From the NCBI RefSeq assembly GCF_001039355.2, contig NW_019775594.1:78569-142568 (forward strand): a DNA stretch of 64,000 nucleotides, read 5' to 3'. Source of the DNA: Lingula anatina (Eukaryota > Brachiopoda > Lingulata > Lingulida > Lingulidae). Shown one piece after another: positions 49,763-63,425 of this stretch; position 1 is the stretch's first letter, and each line of letters begins with the position of its first letter. The position numbers were made by a program, and so were the translations under genes. The notes beneath the pieces are model-generated. The model did no database searches, was not told where the DNA came from, and worked only from the letters and a program-made list of their open reading frames with translations.

Positions 49763-52700
49763 TTAAACAAAATCTCCACAGAAAATGCAAAAATTGTTTA
49801 GCAGGTAACGGCAGAGCGTCCCAGGCTTGGTAGCGTTCCCATACGCTTTTGACAATTTGTTATATAGATGCACAGCAAAGGAATCTACGCTGACTTTGCC
49901 TTTATCAAGGAAACAATCTCGTGTAACATTAGGCCACTCAATAGGATAAAACGACTGCCGATACAAACGTCTGACTATGCATGACTTATCATTCGAAACA
50001 TCTTCAAATTTGTTCACGTCACACATCCACGTGCTATGGTTTCTCGCCACGCGGGTGAGGAGATGCGGTCCATTTGCCGCCCAAGCGCTCTGTTTATAGT
50101 TAAGGAGGTATTCTTTAATACACTCACGAATAAATGGATTGCGTTTATCAAATTTTAGAACAGCGTTATTTAACTTGGAATTTTCTCTATTTTCCCAGGC
50201 AGTTACATTATTCAAAAAATGTAAACTCTTCACCAAAATAACGTCAGTGTCCATGTAAACGCCACCGTACAGATATAACAATATCAACCTGATCAAATCA
50301 CTTTCATGGGCATACCAATTTGGTCCTTTTGAAATAACGGGTATTCTTTTCAAAAACGCTGTCGAGCGACCTGCGAAAGTGTCTGGTTCCAGATTTTCAA
50401 TTCGACTTAGTAAATTTTCGAGAGTATAGTTCTCGACCTCTACTTGGAAACCTGCTTCATTGAACTCAGAAAGAGCTTTCTGTGTCAAAGCATTGCTTAA
50501 AATGCGTACTTTCGCGTTTGGATGGTGGTAAAATATGCTCTCGAGTGAACGGCGGTTCCACTTTTTCAGATCATTCGTTGTGTACACTTGATAGAATACC
50601 GATTCAGTTTTTTCATTTTTGTTTAACTGCCTGAATGTTTTGAAGGGTGCGATTCCAAAAGTTATCGCCGTTTCTCGTAATGCGCGGAATTTTCGTATCT
50701 CGTACCACAAGGTGGCTCGAAAGCGCATGTAGATATCACGATTTGGGTTCATTTCCGGATTGTCCCAATTAAAGTTGTCCAGGCCTCGGTAGCTTTTCAT
50801 CATACGGTCTACAGTAACTGTGTGAAAAAGTTCTGTTAAGCCCTCAGTTCGATGTCCACCACCTCCAGGTAGGAAATTAGTTTTTACAAAAACTACTGGA
50901 ATTCCCATGGCAACGCAAGGAAGTGCGCAATGGATTCTCGAGGTTATAACTAATTTTGCGCCTGAATATCTTTCCATCAAACTATTTGCAGCTTCGTACC
51001 GTCTTAATGTATCAAATTTCTTCGAACTGGGCAATGTATGGGTGACGTTTATCGCTGATTTTCGTATTTGATATGGAACAATCAATTCTAAAGCGTGTTT
51101 GTTAACATCAACGATAAATATACCTTCTCTTTTAATGTTGGGGTTGGGATTGCTCATTAAAAGTGTCAAACAGCCCGATTTATATACTGAAAAATTTTGG
51201 GATTTTAAGAAGTTAAAAGTGCCTTTATCACGAGCACCCACAGGGCCATGATGTCGAATGTAATTTCTGCCAGGCTCAGTTAGTAATTTCTTCCAGAAAT
51301 TCGATCCAAAATGCATCGATAAAATCAAGGGGTTTAAATTAACTTTCGGTGGCCACATCATGTTGCGGTCGTTATACCATCCATTAAGAAATATTGTGAT
51401 TTCTTTTTTGAGATTATCGGTTTCGTTGGAAACAATGGACCCTCTTCTAAGCTGATCTATTTTATCTCTTGTTTTAGATTTGCCATTACCTGCTGCATTT
51501 CGGATCATGTACAAAGACGAGTTTGTTGCCTTCCCATGACTTTCTCTTTTAGTGTTTTCTTCCCAAAAATTGTTAATATTCTCCGACTGAGCAAATGTCT
51601 TTACTACACTGGTGACGTCCCAAGTATCCCTGTCCACAAAGAGGTCAACAAAGGGAAGAAATTGAAGTCCTGCTAGCGTTTGAATCTCATCGCCAACGTT
51701 GATGGATTTCACTGCCTTCCCTCTATGGTCAAAATTTAGGATCCCAAAGAGTTCATCTTGCAAAAAAGGTATAACAGAATCTACACCGTCCCTTTCAGCA
51801 TGTCTCTTATCTACCTGACTTAGAACGTTTGAATTTAGTAAGACTGAAGCAGTGTCCCAATTTTGGATTTGACTTCTACTAAGACTGCTGTAGGCCGACT
51901 GGATCTCGACCATTGCATTTTTGACGAACAACGAATGTCGTTCAAATCTGGACACGAAAAAGATGCCTTCAGTGGACATCCATTCCCCTGTGAAATATTC
52001 ATCTGGTACATTTGACGGCACTAATCTTTTTACATCAATGTAAAGTCCACCAAATCTCCACAGTACAAGTAAAACACTTATTTCATGTACGACTGCCATA
52101 AATTTACGACCCATGAGCAATTTTAGAAAGGCGGATTTAGAGACAAAATCACCCAGTGGTGTGCCCTGGGTTAACTCAGACAACAGTAAACGAAATACTG
52201 TTACGTGTTCCCACGATTTGGCGTCTATTTGATCTATACATCCTCTGCTTCCACATAGAAACACAACGCGTTTTCCCGGGTTTGACTGGAGAAATGTATC
52301 CATTTTATCCACAAATGTTTCTGGAATTGCGGCATAATGCGACCAGACCATGACAAAATCTGATGTCACAGTTTGATGTATGCCCAAGTCATGTTGTGCT
52401 GTAGTTAACGATTCCTTTTTATACGATGTTGTTGTAGGAGATTTGGAGCTACCAGTATTGTCTAGCCTAACAGTCGACATTGCTTTTGTTAACTGGAAAA
52501 GAGGGCTCCTCTTATTCTCCCGGTAAATGGTTTCTCCGGACGTAATGGGCCCGTTCATAGCCACCAAATTGCCACTTGTGTTACCTTTCGCCACTGCTGA
52601 CGACAGGACTGAATTGTCAATAAAATAGATAATAATATAATATTAAATTTATGAAAAAGTACCTTTCAATACATGAACAATATTGAAACACGAAAATGTA

Positions 52701-53032
52701 ATTTTTATATATAAAAAAGTATTTCCAAATATGCCAAATAACACATACTGGCAATGGAATGATGCAGGCGAATCTATCAGATTTATATATATGCTGCAAC
52801 TATTTTTTTATGGTCTTTGCTCCTCTGCATGTGTCTAATAGGCTATAATTAGCTTTACGTTCTTCTATGCCTTTAATGGCGAATACTACTTACTTTCAAA
52901 CCTGGTCAGGAATTTGAGGATGTAAATCAATGCCCCAGTCATTAACAGCAGTACAGGTAGAAAGGCTGTCCGCCTGCAACGAAGACATCTACGTAGACTG
53001 ATCACCGTAGATCTCATCTGACCATACGCCAT
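49763..53032 (-). CDS. Type II membrane GT32-pyruvyltransferase-GT32 protein, copy 1
   Basis: Exon 1 (53032 to about 52895) encodes a basic tail and one membrane helix (LPVLLLMTGALIYI), a Golgi type II anchor. Exon 2 (52608-49763, 2,846 nt) encodes the lumenal part; about 994 residues. Residues about 140-330 resemble a GT32 domain (RFGGLYIDV) whose DXD is degenerate. About 480-680 resemble polysaccharide pyruvyl transferase: HFGSNFW, GPVGARD, GCLTLL and LVITSRIHCALPCVAMGIPV. About 715-980 form a second GT32/alpha-1,4-galactosyltransferase-like domain with SLESIFYHHP, YLYGGVYMDTDVILVKSL (DTD intact, 50243-50251) and AVHLYNKLS. Several NxS/T sites. It would transfer a sugar and possibly ketal-linked pyruvate to glycans in the Golgi. 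The reaction is inferred from domains only. The exon 1 donor position is uncertain by a base. Confidence 0.85.
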
Positions 53033-53689
53033 TGAGGCAGCCGAAATAGTAAATCCAAGAGAAAAGATCCTCAGATTAAATGGCGCGTCTTGGGCAAGGA
53101 GCTATTGGTGTGGTGTGATTAATGACAGTTGGAAGGCAATACATGAACCAATGATAAGAAAAAACTTCTCAATGAGCCACGTACCGGTATGATGTGAATA
53201 ATTAATAATGACCTTGGAAAAGCATATCATGATCCAAAAATGAGAAAAATGTAAAACGGAGACTTTAACTGTAGATGTATGGATCTTTACTTGCGGTCTA
53301 AATCATGCATTATTATTATTATTTGAACCACAACGGAAAGAACGAAAACAAATTAAGAATTCGAAACTTTATTGAACATGAAATCAAACTGAAATGCATG
53401 TATAGTTAGAATAAGTGAAAAGCTAGACGTTAACCTGACTGTCTCTAAACATTATTCCTATCGCTTCCTATGTTCTGTGGAGAAAAAAATACCAAATTTT
53501 AAATCATGTTCAAAAGCCGATGCATGATGGGTAACCATAGTAAACATGACGTTGCCGGGCATTCGGTCATACGTATGCAAAGCAGGTGTTTAAAGTAAAT
53601 AAGAACGAAATGAATAAAATGTAATGCAAAGAAAAAATAATTTAAAAAAATCCGATTAAAATAAAACGATACAGATTGAAAAACGCTGC

Positions 53690-54010
53690 TGGTAAGGCAG
53701 TTGTCGCCGAAGGTAGCTGGGTAGACCGTTGCTGGGAAGACTGCTGTGACGAGGTCCGGTGAGAGAACCACTGCTGGAGAGACCGCTAACGTCTACAAAC
53801 CCACCCAACTACCAGACTCGGCACCGAATGATCCTGAATTCGCCGGTAGATCAGACCACACTACCCGTTTTCAAGGTGTTTGAATTCAGGATCATTCGGT
53901 GCCGAGTCTGGTAGTTGGGTAGGACTGGTCTAGGGCTGCTGGGTAGACCGCTGAGACGAGGGTCGGTGAGAGTTACTGCCGCTGTAATCAGGAGCCTTTG
54001 ATGCTGCCGT
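53690..54010. repeat. Minisatellite-like upstream block
   Basis: Repeats of GCTGGGTAGACCGCTG, GACGAGG(G)TCGGTGAGAG and an inverted pair CGGCACCGAATGATCCTGAATTC / GAATTCAGGATCATTCGGTGCCG (53819-53842 and 53881-53904). Related to 1015-1195, 62490-62600 and 63310-63425. Confidence 0.7.
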
Positions 54011-54544
54011 TGAGAGTGCAGGCCGAATAGTAAAAAACTGTCCTGCAATATATATACAATGGAGCTGGAGCCTAAGATTACTGTACAGCTGCATTTTGCG
54101 ACTCAACACATTTTGCAACCGGTTGCAAAATGCGGCTCTACTCCTTCTTTCTACTACCACTTCTTTCTATGCCAACTTCAAGGTCTCGCAAAGGACGCAC
54201 AAAGGACGAAGTTCACATCCTCTCTATCAAACTCCCGTTTTATTTCTCTTTGCGTACACCTCTTACATCTTTTTTATCAATAGAGCCACCACTGTATGCA
54301 TGCTAAGATTTGCATTGTGTCTATATCTCCTCTACCACACTGAAGATAAACATTACATGTGACAAATTAAAGATGCTCGATGTCCAACCTTTTGAAAATT
54401 TCAAAAAAATGATTAATAAATTCCAGTGAAATATGCATAACAGACCTAATATATCTAATTGGATATCTTCAATACTATCAAACCGTTTATCAAGACTGGT
54501 TCTTTGTATTAGTCGCGTGACTTAATCTTAGTCCAACTAACTAC

Positions 54545-54853
54545 GCAGGGTTATTTGATGGTGGGGCCAGGCTGAGAAGTCGACCCCCTCCCCCCTTGGC
54601 GTGGGGTTCGAGCCCCGAAAGGCCTGGTAATTTAGAGGGTGAACGTTGCATTTGTTGCATGTACGGTTTTGATTCAGCTAATCAAAATTTTAATTTCAAG
54701 AGGGGTCCATTAGTGTTTTTTTTTAATTCAACACCCCACTAAATCGGCCACTGCTACAACTAACTTTTTTATATAAAGAAAATTCTAAAGCTAATTTTTG
54801 CTCAGTTTGTTCAACAAGGGGGTTCCGCCACCCCTTCATAAAAGGCACCCCTT

Positions 54854-54946
<93 letters not shown>

Positions 54947-55045
54947 ACTTATTTAATTGTTTATCGTATTATTTATTCGGTTATTATTATCATTTCATCC
55001 AATCAATTGACTTGGTCAAAGTGGCATTATATGACTTTTCATGCA
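54545..55045. repeat. Segmental-duplication block, copy 2
   Basis: Same order of blocks as 47790-48360, with an (AT)n run at 54858-54944 inserted in the middle. It marks the 3' limit of the second glycosyltransferase unit. Confidence 0.75.
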
Positions 55046-55911
55046 GTGTGCTTATTCAATTGTACATTCGCGCAAACGGACCGTATACTAGAATAGACTG
55101 GAATATCGCATTCCGTTTTTTATTACTTATGTTATATTTTTTATGTTAAATGGTCAACATATATAGTACAATTTCAAAATACACAATAAAGAGTGTGTGG
55201 TAGTACGAAACCAATTAAAACTGAAAAGTAACTGTTCGATAAAAAGAGATACATAAACATGACCTTAAAACATGTTACATTTACAGTAGATACCCTTGCT
55301 TACTATATGGTTATAGATTCTGCATGCAGTTTTATATAATTATCATTCGTTGTTTAGATTATAGCAGTGATTTGATCAAGTATCTTCCATTTCAAAAAGA
55401 GATCTCCAAAAGCAATATTCGGCACGATATGACCCCAGTGTCAACACAATGTAAGAATTCCTAGACACTGAAACTTCAAGCAACACGACTTGCTTGGAAT
55501 CGGTTTCGAGCCAATGTTGCAACTTTCACGTACTGTGCAAAATCTCCAAATTTGAAAACACAGCCTGGGGACGCTATGGCGTTTATTTCGGCGTTATTCA
55601 CATTGTTACCAATGACAACCACGCCGATAGTTCACCCAGGAAAAAACAAACGAATAAATGAATAAATTAAAATAAATAAATAAATGAATATATATATTTA
55701 TCCGAACATAAATTTCGGAAATAAAAAAAGGAATTATCTAAGTTGTGAGCATATAAATTTATAATCATTGACGCTTGAAAAAGACGTTATTCAGGTACAC
55801 CTTGATTGTGAAGGTTATATGTTCTGAGGATTTCTCAGTGCACAAAAAACTATAATGAAACCTGACGGAGTCACCACACAGCTTACAGAGACAAGAGAAT
55901 TAGGGTGTGCC

Positions 55912-56932
55912 TGTTAAAGGTCACGTGCCTAACAGCGAGTGCGTCTACCGCGTACTGCAATGATCTCCTGTAGACGGCGCGACAAGCCTTCAACACAGGT
56001 AACAATTCTTCTTAAAGAAGTTGGGGTTGTTGGTCCACGTTTTTATGGGGTTGGTTCTCCTTTGCATTGCACACTCCAATTAATGTCACAGTTGATTAGT
56101 AAGTTTAATATCAGGGCTGAAAGATGGTGGTTCCACCCTTAGAGCATTGTGTTTCTTCAACAAACACTTGCCAGGCGACAGGTGTGAGCAAGTGTGCAGT
56201 CATGATAAAGCCTGGAGTTAACCCCAAAGTCAGTTCCTGAAGATGGAATGAGATATCAGCTGAGAATGCTACGTTCAGTGATCCCACAGGCACCTGAACC
56301 TGGCCATCCATCACTGGAAGGAAGTCGGTTTTGATGCAGAATCAAATTATGTCTTGTATCCCATCGGTGGTCAAAGAGGGTCCATAGACATGTTAAAAAA
56401 TGCCTCTTGAAGGGTGTGTGTAGGAAAATATTGCCTGAGGTGCTAGATCAGTCCGCATTTAGAGAACATTCCAAGCCCATGGTATTAGTACATTGTTCCT
56501 TTTGGAACAAAACGTAACAGGGGCATTTTAATGTAACATTCTCAACAAAAATCTCACTCCATTTGCAGAGGTGACTTCATGGATGCTACTGGCTTCATTG
56601 TGACAACACACTTGCTCACAGCTCTCGTCTGGCAAGCAATTTGTTGCAGAAACACAGGGCTCTGAGGATCGGACAACCGTCTTTGATCCCTGATATTCAT
56701 CCTACTGAGCACCTGTGGCATTAATTGGAATGTGCATTGCAGAGGAGAACCGATTCCCAAATAATCTTGGCCAATTCCACCACGCTCTTTACGATGAATG
56801 GGACAATATCCCACATAACAGAATTGTTACCCGTGTTGAAGGCTTGTCGCGCCGTCTACAGGAGATAATTGCAGTACGCGGTAGACGCACACGCTGTTAG
56901 GCACGTGATTTTTAACAAGCACACCCTAATGC
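55912..56932. mobile_element. Palindrome built from two inverted Tc1-like remnants
   Basis: Arms of at least 330 bp in inverted orientation, starting TGTTAAAGGTCACGTGCCTAACAGCG and ending in its near-complement. The right arm reads as the end of a Tc1/mariner transposase on the plus strand: DIHPTEHLWH (cf. the family DLNPIEHLW), then ALYDEWDNIPHNRIV and RRLQEIIAVRGRRTRC. The left arm carries the same C-terminal part reversed. About 300 bp of unpaired spacer remains. Both coding copies contain stops. It is inserted in the segmental duplication of unit 2 only. Confidence 0.75.
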
Positions 56933-57181
56933 TAATTGTGTGTGAATTTGGTGACATTTGATGGCGTCTTTTCATTTTAATAGACATTTCTTTACATAAA
57001 TAGAAGTCACAGTGAAATAGTGGATTTGAGGGGGTACCTCTTACAAATTATACTTAATGGTATAAAATATGTATATTTTCATCACTATTTTGTATTTTTT
57101 AAACCATTAATCATGTTAGACACGGTATCTGTAATAAAAAACACTACGTCTAACAATATACAGCTGTGAGGTGATCATGTG

Positions 57182-57186
<5 letters not shown>

Positions 57187-57259
<73 letters not shown>
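57187..57259. repeat. (AT)n microsatellite
   Basis: About 36 AT dinucleotides; another run of about 28 lies at 57881-57937. Confidence 0.95.
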
Positions 57260-57261
<2 letters not shown>

Positions 57262-57873
57262 CAAACGTGTACTTAACTTTTTTAACTGAATTCGAAGGGA
57301 AATAAATCATAATATTTAACTTTGATTAAAAAATTAAAGACAAAAATATGAAGAGAAAAATAAACATACTGTATGCTGTATGTATTTCAAGAGAAAACGT
57401 ACTGCATGTTTTAAGTTTTAAGCACTTCACAGTCCCGTCAAAACCAATGCATGGTGTTTCATTTGATCCAGAAAAAATAATCTCAAAGTCTAAAAGAAAA
57501 ATACTACAGCGTGAAACTTAAAAAAGAGAAAAAAATACTGCAATCTATGTAATCAAAGCGAAATATACTTTTCATTTGTACACTAAAATCAGTGGTGTTT
57601 TAGTTGTTCGCGAATAAATGCTCGCATTTTTATAGCCGGAAAGAAAAATACTTCGATGTTTAGTTTTAAAGTGAGAAAGAGCTGCAACTTACAAAGACGA
57701 AGAGACCAAAGGTTGAAACAGTTTTACTTGAAATATAAAAATACGCAGATTATAATTTTTTTAATGGACATTAAATACTCACATGCTTAATTATGACTGT
57801 TGCAGTTTGTAACATAAAGGGCAACGAGGTCAACCACATAGTAGACACACGGGGAAAATACACAATTAATAAA

Positions 57874-57939
<66 letters not shown>

Positions 57940-58211
57940 TATTTTCCACCACCTTTAATAATTTTCATGAAAACATGTAGACATCCAGCCAGTCTTCTTA
58001 AAATAGGCGTGCTTCTATTGCTACTAGAATTTATTAAACCTTTTGTGCAAATCTAGACATGAATAAGTCTATATTTTATGTGAAACGTGAACTGGAAATT
58101 ATATACACCATTATCATTAATATGTATTTCCGTAGGTAACACCATGCCACGCTGATTTTATAAAGGAGGCCTCCATTAGTTTGCAGTTTGCTTCAATTAT
58201 GCAAGCACGGT

Positions 58212-61200
58212 TTAAACAAAATCTCCACAGAAAATGCAAAACATGTTCAGAAGGTAACGGCAGAGCGTTCCAGGCTTGGTAGCGTCCCCGTAGGCTTTCG
58301 AATGTTTGTTATATAGATGCACTGCAAAGGAATCTACGCTAACTTTGCCTTTATCAAGGAAACATTTTTGTATAACATGACGAGGCTCAATAGGATAAAA
58401 CGATTGCCGATACAAACGTCTGACTATGCATGACTTATCTTTCGATACATCTTCAAAACTGTTGACGTCACACATCCACGTGCTATGGTTTCTCGCCACG
58501 CGGGTGAGAAGTTTCGGTCCATTTGCCCCCCAAACACCCTGAGTATAGTTAAGGAGGTATTCTTTTATACACTCACGGATAAATGGATTGTGTTTATCAA
58601 ATTTGACAACAGCGTTATTTAACTTGGAGTTGTCTCTGTTTTCCCATGCAGTGACATTATTCAAAGCTTCTAAACTCTTTACCAAAATGACGTCAGTGTC
58701 CATGTAAACGCCACCGTACAGATATAACAATAGCAACCTGATCAAGTTACTTTCATTGGAATACCAATATGGTCCTTTTGAAATAACGGGTATTCTTTCC
58801 AAAAACGTTTTAGAGCAACCTGCAAAGGTATCTGGTTCCAGCTTTTCAATGTGCCTAAGTAAGTTTTCAAGAGAATAGTTCTCGACCTCTACTTGGAAAC
58901 CTGCCTCATTGAACTCAGAAAACGCCTTCTGTGTCAAAACATTGCTTAAAATGCGTACTTTCGTACTTGGGTAGTGGTAAAATATACTTTCGAGTGAACG
59001 GCGGTTCCACTTTGTCTGGTTCTTCGTTGTGTATACTTGATAAAACACCGATTCAATTGTTTTATTTTTGTTAAACTGCCTGAGTGTTTTGAAAGGTGCG
59101 ATTCCAAATGTTACTGCCGTTTCTCGTAATGCGCGAGATTTGCGTATCTCGTACCACAAGGTGGCTCGAAAGCGCATGTAGACATCACTATTTGGGTTCA
59201 TTTCCGGTTTGTCCCAATTAAAGTTGTCCAGGCCTCGGTAGGTTTTCATCCTGAGGTCTACAGTAACTGTGTGAAAAAGTTCTGTTAAGCCCTCAGTTCG
59301 ATGCCCTCCACCTCCAGGTAGGACATCAGTTTTTACAAAAACTACTGGAATGCCCATGGCAACGCAAGGAAGCGCGCAATGGATACTCGAGGTTATAACT
59401 AATTTTGCGCGTGAATATCTTTCCATCAAACTTTTTGCAGCTTCGTAGCGTGTCAATCTATCAAATTTCATCGAAATGGGCAAGTAATGGGTAACGTCTA
59501 TCGCTGATTTTTGTATTTGATATGGCACAATCAATTCTAAAGCGCGTTTGTTCACATCAATGACATATATGCCCTCTCTTCTAATGGTGGGGTTGGGATT
59601 GTGCATTAAGAGTGTCAAACAGCCCGATTTATATACTGAGGAATTTTGGGATTTTAAGAAATTAAAAGTGACGTCATCACGAGCACCCACAGGGCCATGA
59701 TTCCAAAGGTAATTTCTGCCAGGCTCAGTTAGTAATTTCTCCCAGAAATTCGATCCAAAATGCATCGATAAAATCAAGGGGTTTAAATTAACATTTGGTG
59801 GCCACGTCATGTTGCCGGCGTTATACCATCCATTAAGAAATATTGTGATTGCATTTTTGAAATGATTGGTTTTGTTGTTGTTGGAAACAATGAATCCTCT
59901 TCTACGGTGATCTTTTGTGTCTTTTGTTTTAGATATGCCAATACCTCCAGCATTTCGGGTCATGTACAAAGACCAATTTGTTGCCTTCCCATGGATTTCC
60001 CTTTTAGTGTTTTCTTCCGAAAATATGTCAGTATTCTCCGATTGAGGAATTAACTTTACTACACTGGTGACGTTCCAAGTATCCCTGTCCACCAACAGGT
60101 CAACAAAGGGAAGGAATTGTAGCCCTGCTAGAGTTTGAATTTCATCGTTGATGTCTCTCGCCACCTTCACTCGATTGTCAAATGTTAGGATCCCAAAGTG
60201 TTCATCTTGCAAAAAGGGCATTACAGAACCCATACTATCCTTTTCAAACTGTCTCTCATCTAACTGGCTTAGAACCTTTGATTTTATCAAGACTGAAGCA
60301 GTGTCCCAATTTTGGATTTGACTTCTACTGAGACTGCTGTAGGCCGACTGAATCTCGACCATAGCACTTTTGACGAACAACGAATGTCGTTCAAATCTGG
60401 ATATGAAAAAGATGCCTTCAGTGGACACCCATTCCCCTGTGAAATATTCATCTGGTAAATTTGACGGCACCATTCTTATTAAATTTATGTGGAGTCCACC
60501 AAATCTCCACAGTACAAGTAAAACACTTACTTCGTGTACGACTGCCATAAATTTACGACCCAAGAGCAATTTTAGAAAGGCGGATTTAGAGACAAAATCG
60601 TCCAGTGGTGTTCCCTGGGTTAACTCAGACAACAGTAAACGAAATGCTGTTACGTGTTTCCACGCCTTGGCGTCTATTTGATCTATACATCCACTGCTTC
60701 CACAAAAAAATATAACGCGTTTCCCTGGATTAAACTGGAGTAAGGTCTCCATTTTATCCATAAACGTTTGTGGAATTGCGGCATAATGCGACCACACCAA
60801 GACAAAGTCTGATGTCGTATTTTGATGTTGGCCCAAGTCATGTTGTGCTGAAGATAACGATTCCTCTTTACAGGATGTTGATGTAGGAGATTTGGAGCTA
60901 CCACTCTTGTCTGACCTGATAGCCGCCATTGCTTCTGTTAACTGGAAAGGAGGACCCTTTTTATTTTCCCTGTGGATGATTTCTCCGGACGTATCGGACC
61001 TGTTCATAGCCATCAAATTGCAACTTGTTTTAGCTTTCGCCACTGCTGACGACAGGACTGTATTGTCATTAAAAGATATAATAATATAAAAGTAACAAGG
61101 TAAAATATATGAAAATGAGCCCTTCAGTACATGAACAATATTGAAACCTGAAAATGCATTTTTATATATAGTAAGAAATGCATTTCCAAGGCCAAATAAC

Positions 61201-61549
61201 ACATTTTGACCTATGAATGTTGAAGGCGAATTTACCAGAAACGTAAGTAAAATTACAAATTATATTTAGTCTAAGAACTAAAAAAACATGGTTTATATGT
61301 TGTAACTATATAATAATATAACTCAATGGTCCTGACTCCGCTGTATGTATCTAATAGGCTATAAATAAGCTGTACGTTAATCTGTGCCTTTAATGGCGAA
61401 TGATGCTTACTTTCAAAACCGTTCATGAATTGGAAGATGTAAATCAATGCCCCAGTCATTAACAGCAGTACAGGTAGACGGGATGTCCGCCTGCAACGGA
61501 GACATCTGCGAAGACTCATCACCGTAGATTTCATCTGACAATATGCCAT
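58212..61549 (-). CDS. Type II membrane GT32-pyruvyltransferase-GT32 protein, copy 2
   Basis: Tandem paralogue of the gene at 49763-53032. Exon 1 is 61549-61411 (139 nt, ATG then basic tail and helix LPVLLLMTGALIYI); exon 2 is 61057-58212, exactly 2,846 nt as in copy 1, so no net indels between the paralogues over the coding exon. Same three domains. The N-terminal GT32-like domain is more degenerate (RFGGLHINLI, no Asp left). The pyruvyltransferase-like part keeps HFGSNFW, GPVGARD and VITSSIHCALP (Ser for Arg before the IHCALP motif). The C-terminal GT32 keeps YLYGGVYMDTDV (DTD at 58692-58700). The long ORF beginning farther upstream at 61202 is intron read-through. Open in full, so probably functional. 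Confidence 0.87.
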
Positions 61550-62612
61550 GAAGTCAAACGAAGTGATAAATCCAATAGAACAGATCCTCAGATGAAATAA
61601 CGTGTCTCTCGCAAATAGCTGCTGGTAGGACGTGAGCAATTAATAATGAACGTTGAAAAACAATTCATGTTCCAATAATACGGAAAATATAAAACTTAGA
61701 CATCACTATAGGCGGCGCTTTACTTGTAGCATAATCCATGCATGAATTATTTGTGTACTGCAACAAAAAGGACGAAACAAATTAAGAAATTAAAACATTA
61801 TTGAACATAGAACAAACGTAAATACATGTATAACTGGAATAAGTGAAAAGCTAAAAGTTAAAGGGATAATAACTCTTCGTATGAGATCTATATTTCACAA
61901 TAATAACATCGTGAATAACTTATAGAAATATAATATATAGTGTTTTACCACAAAAATGGCAGCTATAGCTATTTTTTTTCTGATATCTGAGCTTGTCTTT
62001 AGACCACGTGACCTCCATTGATGGTTATACTCTGTTAAAATCTCTTAAGAGATTTTACCAAAAAAAAAAACAAACAAACTTTTTAGAAAAAAAACCAGGG
62101 ACTAACTTTGAATGTAAAAATTGATTTATTAACCATTGGTAAGTATGGGAAAATTGGGAAATATTTTTTGGCCGAAATGAAGAGTTATTATCCCTTTAAC
62201 CTAGCAGTCTCCAACACTATTCCCATCGCTTCCCATAACCTGTGGAGAAAAAATACCAAATTTTAAAACATGTACAAGCGCCGCTGCATTGGCGGTAACC
62301 ATAGTAACCCTGCATTGTCTTAGCTTTCGGTCTTATGTATGCAAAGCAGGTGTTCGGATCAAAGATTAAAGAAGATAAGAACACAAAAAATAAAATAATT
62401 ATAAGTAAATTATTAATTTCTGAAAGTAAAGAAAAAATAATGCAAAAGCCCGATCAAATTGAACCAAATCAAATTGAAAGATGCAAATTGAAAAACCGCT
62501 GCTGGTGGGACAGCTGTGATGAGAGCCGGTGAGAGAACCACTGATGCTGAGAACGCTGACGTCTAAGGCTGTTAGCTACACCGCTGTGACGAGGGCCAGT
62601 GAGAAAGCCACC

Positions 62613-63305
62613 CCCAGCAGGCATAGTTGCGTTGGATCAACGTTGAAAACAGGTTGATACGTTGAATTGCCTTTGATCTACCTAAATTCAAAGTTTAATC
62701 AACGTTGATCCAGCCACGTTGACTCAACGTTGTATTTTGGTCAATGACACAACCTTGCAGTTATGGATTGTAATTAAAAATATTAATTATTGAAAACGTG
62801 ATACTTTGTTCATCAATACTGAAACTAAATTTATCAAAATTATAACAAAATGGTTTTAAAGTGAAAGTGACAGTTGTTTTGTGTCTTTAGTTAACTAGTG
62901 AATTTTCTTAACTTGTTATTCAGAAATACATTCCAATAAACTGAATCGCTTGCAAGGTCAGCTAACACTAAGATGAATAAGTTGCTGTAAATGTGATGGA
63001 GTTAACAGTTCTTGGTAAGCTGTTAAAGATAGACAGGTTGAGGTGACTGTGATCTTGTTATATATATGTATAAACCTAAACCTTGGAAATTTTAACTTAA
63101 AGGCCATACAAACACGTCCTACTGCTAAACACATCCAGGCAAATTTCCCGCTGGGTGGGGTTGATATAACATTGTTTTCTGACGTTGATACAACGTTGTT
63201 ATCTGAGGTTGACACAACTTTCAAATCCAACGTTTATACAATGTCTTTTCAATGTTATGGTTCAAAGTTGTTTCAACGTTAAAACAACATAATTTGCCCG
63301 CTGGG
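62613..63305. mobile_element. Inverted-repeat element with CAACGTTG motifs, about 690 bp
   Basis: Starts CCCAGCAGGCATA and ends AATTTGCCCGCTGGG (inverted tips). Next to each tip are runs of degenerate CAACGTTGA/TTGATACAACGTTG words. The interior is AT-rich and non-coding. Similar elements are common in aquatic animals, from memory. Confidence 0.7.
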
Positions 63306-63309
63306 ACCG

Positions 63310-63425
63310 ATGGTGAGACCAAGACGTCTAGGGCTGCTGTGTAGACCGCTGATGTCTAGGGCTGCTGGGTAGACCGCTGATGTCTAAGGCTGCTGGGTAG
63401 ACCGCTGCAGGGAAGACCGCTGTGG
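63310..63425. repeat. Short minisatellite (GGCTGCTGGGTAGACCGCTGATGTCTA)
   Basis: About three to four copies of a 27-bp unit, GCTGCTGGGTAGACCGCTGA plus TGTCTAG, decaying into GCAGGGAAGACCGCTGTGG. Confidence 0.8.

Noticed and set aside
61058-61202. In-frame N-terminal extension of glycosyltransferase copy 2 starting MLFGLG
   Set aside because: It is intron sequence before the acceptor at 61058. Copy 1 and the conserved signal-anchor exon support splicing instead.
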